DNA of 64,000 nucleotides from Duganella callida (GTDB lineage Bacteria > Pseudomonadota > Gammaproteobacteria > Burkholderiales > Burkholderiaceae_D), in contig NZ_SPVG01000213.1 in assembly GCF_004614165.1 (NCBI RefSeq), forward strand, positions 1 to 64,000, given 5' to 3'. Both the position numbers and the translations under genes were made by a program. Of this stretch, positions 48,865 through 58,819 are shown piece by piece. The notes beneath the pieces were generated by a model that searched no databases, was not told the DNA's origin, and worked only from the letters and a program-made list of their open reading frames with translations. Numbering within the stretch: position 1 is the first letter of the stretch; every line of letters begins with the position of its first letter.

Positions 48865-48912
48865 AGAACAGATGGGCATAGTCAGCATGGTTCCCGCGTG
48901 CGCGGGAATGAC
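48838..48912. repeat. 75-bp repeat with GTCATTCCCGCG ends
   Basis: GTCATTCCCGCG (48838-48849) and CGCGGGAATGAC (48901-48912) are exact inverted ends. The element contains AAGGCCGGAATCC after the left end, the hallmark of a repeat widespread in proteobacteria. It occupies the 5' end of the broken gene. Confidence 0.75.
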
Positions 48913-48934
48913 AAGTGGCGGCGCGGCCGCGCGT

Positions 48935-49444
48935 TCATTTTTCCAGTGGCTCCACGTCCAGCACCACCACGTACTGCAGGCGCTTGCCCTGCCACGCCGC
49001 GCCGCCGCGCACTTGCGCATCGCAGCTGCTCAACTGTCCCACGGCTTCCTTCTTGCGCAGCAGCTCACGGAAATTGACGGCTGCCTTCTGCGACAGATAG
49101 CCGACCATCCGGCCTTCGATAAAGACCGCCACGGCCAGATTCTCATAGGCGTTGCGATCATCGGGCATCAGCGTCGCCACGTAATGCTTGGCCGCCGCAA
49201 CGTCGCCATGATCGCCCGCCAGCGCCTTCAGCGTCGGCTGGTAGCGCGATTCCGTCATCACCTCCACCATGAAGCGGCCGCCGTCGGACCAGCGCAGCGC
49301 CGGCGCGGCGTCCGGCAGCACCGGTTCATAAGGCACGCCGCTCGGCAGCGGCAAAGGCTTGGCCTTGACCGGGTTGGTCTTGATGATGGCATAGACCACC
49401 GCCGCCGTGGCGACGATGATCAGCAGGGAAATGAGCATTTGCAT
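48935..49444 (-). CDS. Membrane-anchored protein with HIRAN-like domain
   Basis: This 169-residue protein has one N-terminal membrane helix (MLISLLIIVATAAVVYAII), a short linker and a domain with FMVEVMTESRYQPTLKALAG. Then come AYENLAVAVFIEGRMVGYLS and GQLSSCDAQVRGG. The pattern VxxESxYQ...AVAVFIxGxxVGYL resembles the HIRAN domain, a DNA-end-binding fold usually fused to helicases. Here it stands alone and may face outward, so the role is open. Start at 49444 or 49438. Confidence 0.65.
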   Translation of the reverse strand: MQMLISLLIIVATAAVVYAIIKTNPVKAKPLPLPSGVPYEPVLPDAAPALRWSDGGRFMVEVMTESRYQPTLKALAGDHGDVAAAKHYVATLMPDDRNAYENLAVAVFIEGRMVGYLSQKAAVNFRELLRKKEAVGQLSSCDAQVRGGAAWQGKRLQYVVVLDVEPLEK

Positions 49445-49475
49445 GGAGCGCTTCGATCAGACAAAGGCCGACAGT

Positions 49476-51260
49476 TTACCGCATGCCCTTGGACTCGTAG
49501 ACGATTTTGCCGCCCACCATGGTCTGCAGCACCTTGACGTTGGCGATGTCCTCGGCCGGGATGGTGAAGAAATTCCGATCGAGGACGATCAGGTCGGCCA
49601 GCTTGCCGACTTCCAGCGAACCGGTTTCCTTCTCCTGGCGCAGCGTGTAGGCGGCATTGATGGTGATCGCGCGCAGCACCTCGGCGCGCGGCATGCCCGG
49701 TTGCGCGGTCAGCGTGCCGCCGTATTCCGGGCCCGCGTCCGGCGCGGCGGTGCGGGTCACGCCGACCTTCAGCGCGAACCATTCGTCGAGCGGATCGACC
49801 GGCCAGTCGCTGCCATAGGCGATGCGCCCGCCGGCGTTGAGCAGCAGCGCCTGCGGTTCGACCAGGGCATAGCGCTGCGGTCCCATGTAATCCTTCAGCG
49901 CGCCCAAAGTGTCCGGCGCCGGTTTGGCCCACTGGAAGGACAACACCGGCGTCACATCCAGCTTGGCGAAGCGCGGATAATCGGTGGGATCGACGATTTC
50001 ATCGTGCGCCAGCGCCGGGCGCACCAGTTTGCCGGCCGGCGTGGCGCGCAGCCATTCGATGGCGTCCAGCGATTCGCGCACGGCGCGGTCGCCATCGACG
50101 TGGATGTGCGGATCGATGTGGGCGCGCGCCAGTGCATCCAGCGTCTGGCGCAGCGATTCGGCCGAAAAATAACTGGCCGGGCCGCTGGACGGGCCGGGCT
50201 GCCAGTCCGGCTTGTCCGGCGTGCCCTTGTTGACCAGGTAGGGGGCGATCATCGCGCCGGTGAAGGCGGGGGCCGAGATCACACCGTCCATGAACAGCTT
50301 GGCGTGCCGTACCTGCATCGATGGCGCGACCTTGGTCGGTCCCTGGTCGAACTGCTTCTGCTGCTTGAGCAGTTCGGCCACCGCGCTTTGCGGCGTCGCG
50401 CCCTTATCCAGATCGATCAGCACCGCGAAGTGCGCGCGTGCCGTCAGCTTGCCCTGTTTCTGCAGGTCCGTGAAGGCGGTCATGGTTTCCGGATCGGTGT
50501 AGGCGTCGAGGAAGCTGGTGATGCCCTGCTGGCGCATCGCCGCCAGCGCGGCCTTGGAGGCGGACAGGTTCTCTGCCACCGTCAGCGGGGGCAGCAGATT
50601 CATGGCCAGATCCTGGGCGGCATCCTCGAGCAGACCGGTGGCGTTGCCCTTGTCGTCGCGGGTGATCTTGCCGCCAGCGGGATCGGGCGTGGCGCGTTCT
50701 ATCTTCGCGGTCTGGATGCCCCTGGAGTTCAGCAGCGCCGAGTGGCCGAACGAGGAACGGACGATGATGGGGCGCTCGGTCTTGAGCGCATCGAGCGTGG
50801 CGGCCGTCATCTCCACGCCATCGGGCTGCATGCCCTGCTGGAACCAGTTCACCACGATCATCCAGCGATCGGGGCCGGACTTCTTGTCGTTGTCGAGACA
50901 AGCCTGAATGCGCGACTGGAATTCGGCGACGGTCAGCTTCTCGTAATTCAGGCTGCAGTTGAGCAGGCGGCTGCCGCCCGATTGCGGATGCATGTGACCA
51001 TCGATCAGGCCCGGCATCAGCATGCGGCCGTGCAGATCGATCACCTCCGTCTTGCGGCCGGTATGGGCTGTCACGCCGGCGTCATCGCCGACATACACAA
51101 TGCGTCCGCCGCGCACGGCCAGCGCCTGCTGCACGCTGTCCTTGCCATCGACAGTATAGATATAACCGTTGCGGTAGACCGTATCGGCCGGCCTGGTCTC
51201 GGCCTGCGCCGTGGCGAAAAGGCCCAGTGCCAGAACTGCGAGCAAGCCGGTCTTGATCAT
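49476..51260 (-). CDS. Secreted YtcJ-like amidohydrolase
   Basis: This 594-residue protein has a Sec signal ending in ATAQA. It has the amidohydrolase metal motif LMPGLIDGHMHPQ, HIHVDGDRA, LAHDEIVD and the terminal YGSDWPVDPLDEW with the catalytic Asp. It ends in GKLADLIVLDRNFFTIP. The family hydrolyses amide or related bonds of unknown natural substrates. It lies upstream of the HIRAN-like gene (31-base gap) and downstream of the EamA gene (12 bases), probably one transcript from eamA. Confidence 0.88.
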   Translation of the reverse strand: MIKTGLLAVLALGLFATAQAETRPADTVYRNGYIYTVDGKDSVQQALAVRGGRIVYVGDDAGVTAHTGRKTEVIDLHGRMLMPGLIDGHMHPQSGGSRLLNCSLNYEKLTVAEFQSRIQACLDNDKKSGPDRWMIVVNWFQQGMQPDGVEMTAATLDALKTERPIIVRSSFGHSALLNSRGIQTAKIERATPDPAGGKITRDDKGNATGLLEDAAQDLAMNLLPPLTVAENLSASKAALAAMRQQGITSFLDAYTDPETMTAFTDLQKQGKLTARAHFAVLIDLDKGATPQSAVAELLKQQKQFDQGPTKVAPSMQVRHAKLFMDGVISAPAFTGAMIAPYLVNKGTPDKPDWQPGPSSGPASYFSAESLRQTLDALARAHIDPHIHVDGDRAVRESLDAIEWLRATPAGKLVRPALAHDEIVDPTDYPRFAKLDVTPVLSFQWAKPAPDTLGALKDYMGPQRYALVEPQALLLNAGGRIAYGSDWPVDPLDEWFALKVGVTRTAAPDAGPEYGGTLTAQPGMPRAEVLRAITINAAYTLRQEKETGSLEVGKLADLIVLDRNFFTIPAEDIANVKVLQTMVGGKIVYESKGMR

Positions 51261-51272
51261 ATAATCCCTCGT

Positions 51273-52175
51273 CTAAGTGGCTCCCATGCGCCTGGCCAGC
51301 AGGGATGGCGGCAGAAACGCCAGCAGATTCCCCGCCAGTACCAGCGCCAGCCCGCACAAGGCCAGCGGCGTCCAATGATAGCCTTCGTAAATGGTCGAAA
51401 TGGTCAGCGCTACGATGGGGAATAATACCGTGGAATAGGCCGCGCGGTCCGGCCCGATGCGGCCCACCAGCAACAGATACGCGGTAAAGCCGACCACCGA
51501 CCCCGGTATCGCCAGGTACAGCAGCGCGCCCAGATAGCGCGGCGCAGGATCGACGATGAACGGCATCCCCAGCGCCAGCGCGGCGACGCCCAGCGTGGTC
51601 GAACCGATCAGCATGGCCCAGGTATTGGTCAGCCATGGCGTCAGGCCGAGGTTCAGCGACTGCATGCGGCTGGACAGCAGGTTCCCGCACGAGAAGCACA
51701 GGGTGCCGCCGATGGTGAGCGCGAGGCCGGTCAGCGTATGGCTGTCATGCCAGTGGCCGGCCATTTGCGGCGCGAACAGCAGCAGGATGCCGCCGAGGCC
51801 GAGCAGGGCGCCCAGTATCACTTGCGGCTTGATGGCGCGACCGAGAAAGATGCGGCCGTTGATCGCGTTCCACAGCGGCGCGGTGGAAAACACCACCGCT
51901 TCCAGTCCGCTGGTGATCCACTGGCTGGCGTAATAGAAGCACAGGAAGTTCAGGCAGAACAGCGCGATACCCTGCGCAAACAGGTAGGGCCAGGCCTGGC
52001 GCGGCGGCCACCAGGTCTTGCGGGCGATCAGCAGGCCGGCCAGCAGCACCGCGCTGGCGATCCAGAAGCGATACGCGATCGACACCGGCGCCGGCACCAC
52101 GCCGATCTGGAAAGAAATGGCGATCCAGGTGGTACCCCAGATCAGCACGGTCAGGATGTAGAGAAAGATATTCAT
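51273..52175 (-). CDS. EamA/DMT-family exporter
   Basis: This 300-residue protein has ten helices in two EamA repeats: TVLIWGTTWIAISFQIG at the start, LEAVVFSTAPLWNAI, and in the second half GSVVGFTAYLLLVGRIGPDRAAY. Relatives export amino acids or metabolites such as O-acetylserine. ATG 52175 is the natural start; the longer frame would include a repeat element. It is divergent from an AraC regulator and probably under its control. Confidence 0.87.
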   Translation of the reverse strand: MNIFLYILTVLIWGTTWIAISFQIGVVPAPVSIAYRFWIASAVLLAGLLIARKTWWPPRQAWPYLFAQGIALFCLNFLCFYYASQWITSGLEAVVFSTAPLWNAINGRIFLGRAIKPQVILGALLGLGGILLLFAPQMAGHWHDSHTLTGLALTIGGTLCFSCGNLLSSRMQSLNLGLTPWLTNTWAMLIGSTTLGVAALALGMPFIVDPAPRYLGALLYLAIPGSVVGFTAYLLLVGRIGPDRAAYSTVLFPIVALTISTIYEGYHWTPLALCGLALVLAGNLLAFLPPSLLARRMGAT

Positions 52176-52208
52176 GCCGCCAGCATGCCGCCCGCGCGGC
52201 CACCCCGC

Positions 52209-52305
52209 TTGTCTGAAATTGCGTAAATCCGGGGTCAGGTCTCCCATTGCGTCACGAGCTCATGCTGCAATGGAAGACCTGACCCCGGAGTTGTCTGAAA
52301 TTGCG
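52209..52305. repeat. Inverted-repeat element framed by 15-bp direct repeats
   Basis: TTGTCTGAAATTGCG occurs at 52209-52223 and again at 52291-52305. Between them, 22-base arms (52229-52250 and 52267-52288) beginning CCGGGGTCAGGTCT pair with one mismatch around a 16-base loop. The core belongs to the GGGGTCAG family. The whole lies in the divergent gap between eamA and the AraC gene. Confidence 0.8.
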
Positions 52306-52360
52306 CATTTTGCGGTAGTGGCCGGCGGTGGCGCCGGGGGCGTGCTAGACTTTTCGGACT

Positions 52361-53284
52361 ATGCCAGCCCGTCCCGCCATCGCTCATGCGCTTGAATCGC
52401 CTCCCGTGCCGGAGGGGGCGTTGTCGCGCTCGGTCTTCAAGACCATGTCGGAGACGGATGCGCAGCTGGAGCGCTTTGCCTGGCTCGGCGATGAGCTGGC
52501 CGTGGCGATCTGGCGCCGCGAGACGGTGGTGGCCGAGACCAGCTACGACAAGCCGGGCCACCATACGCTGTCGTGCTACATGAATGGCGGCCACCGCACC
52601 GAGCGCTGGGAGTTGCCGGGCCTGTACGGCGGGCCGAAACGTCTGTGCACGCTGCCGGACTGGCACGAGTCGTCGTGGACGGTGCGCGGGCACATGCATT
52701 TCATGCACCTGTACTTTTTGCCCGAGCATTTCACGCGCCGCGCGGTGGTGGAGCTGGACCGCGAACCGCGCGGGCTGACCTTGAGCGACCGCACCTATTT
52801 TGAGCACGACCGCATCGCGCAGATGTGCGCCACGCTGGCGGCGATGCCATGGGATGGTGCCGACGCGCAGCTGCGCGCCAACGAGGTGGCGCATGAAACC
52901 CTGAGTCAGCTGCTGCTGGCGCAGTCGGTGCCGCAGCACCAGCAGTGCGTGCGCGGCGGCCTGGCGCCGGTGGTGCGACGCCGTCTGGCCGATTACATCG
53001 AGGCGCACCTGGCACAGACCATCACGCTGGGCATGCTGGCCGAACTGGCCTGCATGTCGGAGTATCACCTGGTGCGCATGTTCAAACTGTCGTTCGGCAT
53101 GTCGCCCTCCGCCTGGATCGCCGCGCGCCGCATCGATCACGCACGCGGTCTGCTGAAGCATACCGACCAGCCCTTGCAGCAGATCGCCGACGCCTGCGGT
53201 TACGCCGACCTCAGCCACTTCAGCCACCGCTTCCGCGCCGCGGTCGGCGCGGCCCCCAGCCGCTACCGGAGCATTCTTGCCTGA
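52361..53284 (+). CDS. AraC-family transcriptional regulator
   Basis: This 307-residue regulator (279 if ATG 52445 is used) has an N-terminal cupin-like sensor with GHHTLSCYMNGG and HMHFMHLYFLPEHF. The C-terminal helix-turn-helix pair has LGMLAELACMSEYHLVRMFK and CGYADLSHFSHRFRAAVGA. It is divergent from eamA, its likely target. Its TGA directly abuts the recQ stop on the other strand (TGATCA). Confidence 0.88.
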   Translation: MPARPAIAHALESPPVPEGALSRSVFKTMSETDAQLERFAWLGDELAVAIWRRETVVAETSYDKPGHHTLSCYMNGGHRTERWELPGLYGGPKRLCTLPDWHESSWTVRGHMHFMHLYFLPEHFTRRAVVELDREPRGLTLSDRTYFEHDRIAQMCATLAAMPWDGADAQLRANEVAHETLSQLLLAQSVPQHQQCVRGGLAPVVRRRLADYIEAHLAQTITLGMLAELACMSEYHLVRMFKLSFGMSPSAWIAARRIDHARGLLKHTDQPLQQIADACGYADLSHFSHRFRAAVGAAPSRYRSILA

Positions 53285-55105
<1,821 letters not shown>

Positions 55106-55132
55106 GGTGCTACTGCAACTGCTTTCAAAGAT

Positions 55133-55969
55133 TTAATCGGCCCAGATAATAACGCCAGTGTAACCGGTGATCAGCACCAGCAGGCCAAATGCGATGCGAT
55201 ACCACGCAAACGCGGTGAAAGTATGGGAGCTGATGTAGCGCAGCAGCCAGCGCACGCACAGGAAGGCGGAGATAAATGCCGAGATGGTGCCGATCGTGAA
55301 CAGAGGCAAGTCCGACGCCGACAGCAGCGCGCGTTCCTTGTACAGCGAATACACGGTGGCGCCGACCAGGGTCGGCATCGCCAGGAAGAACGAAAACTCG
55401 GTGGCGACCTGGCGCGACAGGCCGAAAATCATGCTGCCCATGATGGTGGCGCCCGAGCGGCTGGTGCCCGGAATCAGCGCGAAGGCTTGGGCGATGCCGA
55501 TTTTCAGCGCATCGACCGGGGTGATGTCGTCGACCGAATTGATACGGGCCACGCCCGGATTGTTTTTGGCGCGCTTTTCCACCCACAGGATCACGAAGCC
55601 GCCGATGATGAAGGCCAGCGCCACCGGCACCGGCGCGAACAGCACCTGCTTGATGGCCTTGTTGAACAGCACGCCCAGCACGGCGGCCGGCAGGAAGGCG
55701 ATCAGCACATTGATGACGAAGCGCTGCTGTTTCGGATCGCCGAGACCGCCCAGGATGGCGGCGATGCGGGCGCGGTATTCCCAGAACACGGCCAGCATGG
55801 CGCCGGCCTGGATCACGATCTCGAACACCTTCATTTTCTCTTCCATGCCCTGGAAGCCCAGCAGGTGCTCCGCCAGAATCAGGTGGCCAGTGGATGAAAT
55901 CGGCAGGAATTCCGTGAAACCTTCAACCAGGCCCATGACAAGGGCTTTCAGCGCGAGAACGATATCCAT
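55133..55969 (-). CDS. uppP: Undecaprenyl-diphosphatase UppP/BacA
   Basis: This 278-residue inner-membrane enzyme recycles the C55 lipid carrier of cell-wall synthesis. The signatures are [18 protein letters not shown] (first conserved loop) and [17 protein letters not shown] (second, with the catalytic Ser/Arg). About eight helices are expected. recQ follows on the same strand. Confidence 0.97.
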   Translation of the reverse strand: MDIVLALKALVMGLVEGFTEFLPISSTGHLILAEHLLGFQGMEEKMKVFEIVIQAGAMLAVFWEYRARIAAILGGLGDPKQQRFVINVLIAFLPAAVLGVLFNKAIKQVLFAPVPVALAFIIGGFVILWVEKRAKNNPGVARINSVDDITPVDALKIGIAQAFALIPGTSRSGATIMGSMIFGLSRQVATEFSFFLAMPTLVGATVYSLYKERALLSASDLPLFTIGTISAFISAFLCVRWLLRYISSHTFTAFAWYRIAFGLLVLITGYTGVIIWAD

Positions 55970-56103
55970 GAATTAAGTTTTTACACGTGGAAGTTGGGGA
56001 AGTGAGGGAGGCGAGCAGGGCGCCGGGGTCGAAGCTTACCATGTTCAGCCGCGGCCGTTGTCAATCTGACTCAAGCGTAATCTGGCCCGCTGACAGGGAA
56101 ATG

Positions 56104-56149
56104 AAAAAAAATCCCGCTGACCGGGGGAGACAAGCGTCGGTCAGCGGGA
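56104..56149 (-). terminator. Rho-independent terminator of the TonB receptor
   Basis: TCCCGCTGACC (56112-56122) pairs with GGTCAGCGGGA (56139-56149). Eight A at 56104-56111 form the U-tract on the minus strand. The palindrome at 56192-56249 lies between it and the receptor stop. Confidence 0.85.
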
Positions 56150-56191
56150 CAAAGCAGCGACTTACAGCGGAGTCGCGGGAGATGCGCGTTT

Positions 56192-56249
56192 GGGGACAGA
56201 CCACGATTTTGCAACAAGCGCGCTTGTTGCAAAATCGTGGTCTGTCCCC
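56192..56249. repeat. 58-bp perfect palindrome, GGGGACAGACC family
   Basis: Two 29-base arms meet without spacer at 56220/56221. The outer 20 bases are the same as in 41381-41428, while the core GCAACAAGCG is different. It lies just outside the stop of the receptor gene. Confidence 0.9.
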
Positions 56250-56254
56250 GGTGT

Positions 56255-58645
56255 TTAGAAGGTCACGTCGAGGCGGGCGCCGAAGTAGCGCTGGAAGTCG
56301 CGCGGCGGCAGCCATTCGGTGGTGTTGACCGCGATCGGCGTGTTCGGCGCTTTCGGGCTCCAGGTGCCGTTGGCGATGGCGCTGTTCAGGCCGGCCGCGT
56401 AGCGCTTGTCGAACAGGTTGTTGACCAGGAAGGTCACCTTGTAGCGGTCCTGCTTGTCCTTGACGCCGAAGCTCAGGTTGGCGATGTTGTACGCGCCCTG
56501 GATGGTGTTCGGGTCCTGGTTCAGCGAGAACTGCGTGCGGCTCTGGTAGCGCGTGGAGCCGGCGACGAAGCCGTTGAAGCTGTATGGCAGCGTGACGTCG
56601 TACTGCGCGCCCAGGTTGACTTTCACCTTCGGCGCGTTGGGCAGGGTCTTGCCGGCCAGGTTTTGCACGTAGGTGTTGTTGTACTTGGCGCTCAGCGCGC
56701 AGCCCGGACCGGGCACGCCGGCGGTGCCGGCCGCGTTCAGCACGTTGTAGCAGGGACCGTTCTCGAATTCCTGGATGGTCGCCTCGGTGTAGGCGAAGCT
56801 GCCGTTCAGCTGCAGCCCGCGCGTCACGCGCCAGCTGCCTTCCAGTTCCACGCCCTGGGTGCGCAGGCCGCCGATGCTGTTCAGGCCGGTGCGGTAGGTG
56901 CCGTCGTCGTCAAAGAAGCTGGACGATTGCTGGAAATGGCGGAAGTTGGTGCGGAACAGGGCCAGGCTGAACATGGCGCGGTTGTCCAGCAGGCTTTGCT
57001 TCCAGCCCAGCTCGTAGCTCTTGGCGGTTTCCGGCGCCACCGCCGGCAGCTTGGCCGTGGCGGCGGTGAAGCCCGAGGTCAGGTCGTAGGCCTTGCCCTT
57101 GTGGCCGGTCGAGGCCATGGCGTAGAACATGGTGTCCTTGTTCAGGCGGTGCTCCAGGCCGAGCTTGCCGGTGGTGCTCTTGTCGGTGTCGGCCTTGGTG
57201 TAGAACTCGGTCAGGGCGAACGATTGCGGCGGCACGGTGTAGCGGCGGAAGTTGTAGCCGGTGTCTTCCAGGTTGTAGCGCGCGCCCAGGATCAGGCTGG
57301 TATCGGGACGGAAGTCCCACGAGCCCTGGCCATAGACGGCCTTGCTGACGTTCCAGGCGTCGGCGCCGTACGAGGTGCCGTAGGCCTGGATCAGCGGCGC
57401 CTTGGTCAGCTCGCGGGTCAGCGCGTTCTTGCCGTACCACAGGCCGGCGACGTAACGGATCGCGCCCTTGTCCGGCGAGGTCAGGCGGAATTCCTGGGTG
57501 GTCGATTTGACGTCGAAGAAGCCATACTGGTACAGGCCGCCATGCATGCCGGTCGGCTGGCCGTTCGGCAGCAGCAGGAACGGCAGGATGTCGACGTCGG
57601 TGTTGTCGTTGTCCTGGTAGTCGTCCATGTGGTAGCTGCTGTAGGACGAGATCGAGCTCAGCGTGTGGCCTTTCAGCGGGCTGTTGTCGTCGAAGGCCCA
57701 GTCCAGCTTGACGCCGGTGCCGGCGTCGTGGAACTTGCCGCCGGTCGGGTAATCGTTGCGCACGCTGCGGTTGTCCGGGCCGATGGTGATGCCGGACAGG
57801 ACCACCGACGGCGGCAGCTGCGGCGCGTTGCGGTACAGCGCGCCCGGCGTCATCGAGGTGAACGCGGTCGAGCAGCAGAATTTCTCGGTGCGGTTGTAGT
57901 GCGGCGTCAGGGTCAGGGTCAGCTGGTCGAGCGGCTGCCATTCGAGCTTGCCGCTGAGGTTGTCGCCCTTGGAACCGTTCAGCTTCTTGCCGGTGGTGAG
58001 GTCGTTCAGGGTGCCGTCGTAATTGGTCTTGCTGGCCGCCAGCCGCACGCGCAGGGTGTCCGACACCGAGCCGCCGGTGCTGAAGCCGACACGCCATTCA
58101 TCGTCGTTGGTGATGTAGCTGGTGGCGTTGGTCTTCCACGGGCCGCCGAGCGGCTTGGTGGTGATGTTGATCGCGCCGGCGATCGAGCTCTTGCCGAACA
58201 GCGTGCTCTGCGGGCCTTTCAGCACCTCGATGCGGCCGACGTCGGCCAGGTCCTTGAAGGCGCCGGCCTGCATGCCCAGCGGCACGTCGTCGACGATCAC
58301 CGCCACGTCCGCCTCGACGCCGATGCCCAGCGAGAAGGTGCCGATGCCGCGCATGTTGATGCTGAAGTTGCCCGGCTGGGTGCCGTAGCTCAGGGTCAGC
58401 GCCGGCGACAATGCCGGGATGTCTTCCAGGTCGCGCACGTTGGCGCGCTGCAGCACCGCGTCGTTGAGGACGGTGATGGAGGCGGGCACGTCCTGCAGAT
58501 TCTGTGCGCGCTTGTTGGCGGTCACGATGACCGATTCGAGCTTGCCGGTGTCGGCGTCCTGCGCCGCGGCGTGGCCGGCCGCGGCCAGCAGGGCGAGGGA
58601 TACTGCCGCCGTGAGGAGGCGCAGTTGCGGTTGTTTCGATTGCAT
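56255..58645 (-). CDS. TonB-dependent outer-membrane receptor
   Basis: This 796-residue receptor has a signal ending in GHAAAQ. A TonB-box-like LESVIVTANKRAQNLQDVPA follows, then the plug motifs NMRGIGTFS and IEVLKGPQSTLFGKSSIAGA, and a barrel ending in FGARLDVTF. ATG 58645 has GGAGAT upstream; the longer frame to 58747 contains the operator region. It is downstream of the GH105 and uronate dehydrogenase genes, suggesting import of uronic-acid oligosaccharides. A LacI-type operator and a terminator in front indicate separate control. Confidence 0.93.
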   Translation of the reverse strand: MQSKQPQLRLLTAAVSLALLAAAGHAAAQDADTGKLESVIVTANKRAQNLQDVPASITVLNDAVLQRANVRDLEDIPALSPALTLSYGTQPGNFSINMRGIGTFSLGIGVEADVAVIVDDVPLGMQAGAFKDLADVGRIEVLKGPQSTLFGKSSIAGAINITTKPLGGPWKTNATSYITNDDEWRVGFSTGGSVSDTLRVRLAASKTNYDGTLNDLTTGKKLNGSKGDNLSGKLEWQPLDQLTLTLTPHYNRTEKFCCSTAFTSMTPGALYRNAPQLPPSVVLSGITIGPDNRSVRNDYPTGGKFHDAGTGVKLDWAFDDNSPLKGHTLSSISSYSSYHMDDYQDNDNTDVDILPFLLLPNGQPTGMHGGLYQYGFFDVKSTTQEFRLTSPDKGAIRYVAGLWYGKNALTRELTKAPLIQAYGTSYGADAWNVSKAVYGQGSWDFRPDTSLILGARYNLEDTGYNFRRYTVPPQSFALTEFYTKADTDKSTTGKLGLEHRLNKDTMFYAMASTGHKGKAYDLTSGFTAATAKLPAVAPETAKSYELGWKQSLLDNRAMFSLALFRTNFRHFQQSSSFFDDDGTYRTGLNSIGGLRTQGVELEGSWRVTRGLQLNGSFAYTEATIQEFENGPCYNVLNAAGTAGVPGPGCALSAKYNNTYVQNLAGKTLPNAPKVKVNLGAQYDVTLPYSFNGFVAGSTRYQSRTQFSLNQDPNTIQGAYNIANLSFGVKDKQDRYKVTFLVNNLFDKRYAAGLNSAIANGTWSPKAPNTPIAVNTTEWLPPRDFQRYFGARLDVTF

Positions 58646-58755
58646 GTGGTGATCTCCGATGTTTTTGTTCCGCTGATGCGGTGTCTCTTTGTGCTTCGGA
58701 ATTACTTGGGTCCGCCTGTCTCCGTGGTGGTTTGCCTCCTGCTTCATCTAGTTGA

Positions 58756-58769
58756 TGGTAGCGCTTCCA
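58756..58769. promoter_or_regulatory. LacI-type operator before the TonB receptor
   Basis: TGGTAGCGCTTCCA is a near-perfect palindrome with central GCGC, typical of LacI-family sites, 111 bases before the receptor ATG. Confidence 0.6.
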
Positions 58770-58780
58770 TCGTGCGCTAT

Positions 58781-58810
58781 AAAAAAGCGGCGCCGTCCGG
58801 TCGGCGCCGC
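58781..58810 (-). terminator. Rho-independent terminator of the GH105 gene
   Basis: GCGGCGCCG (58787-58795) pairs with CGGCGCCGC (58802-58810), and six A at 58781-58786 give the U-tract on the minus strand. Confidence 0.85.
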
Positions 58811-58819
58811 AAGCTGTGT

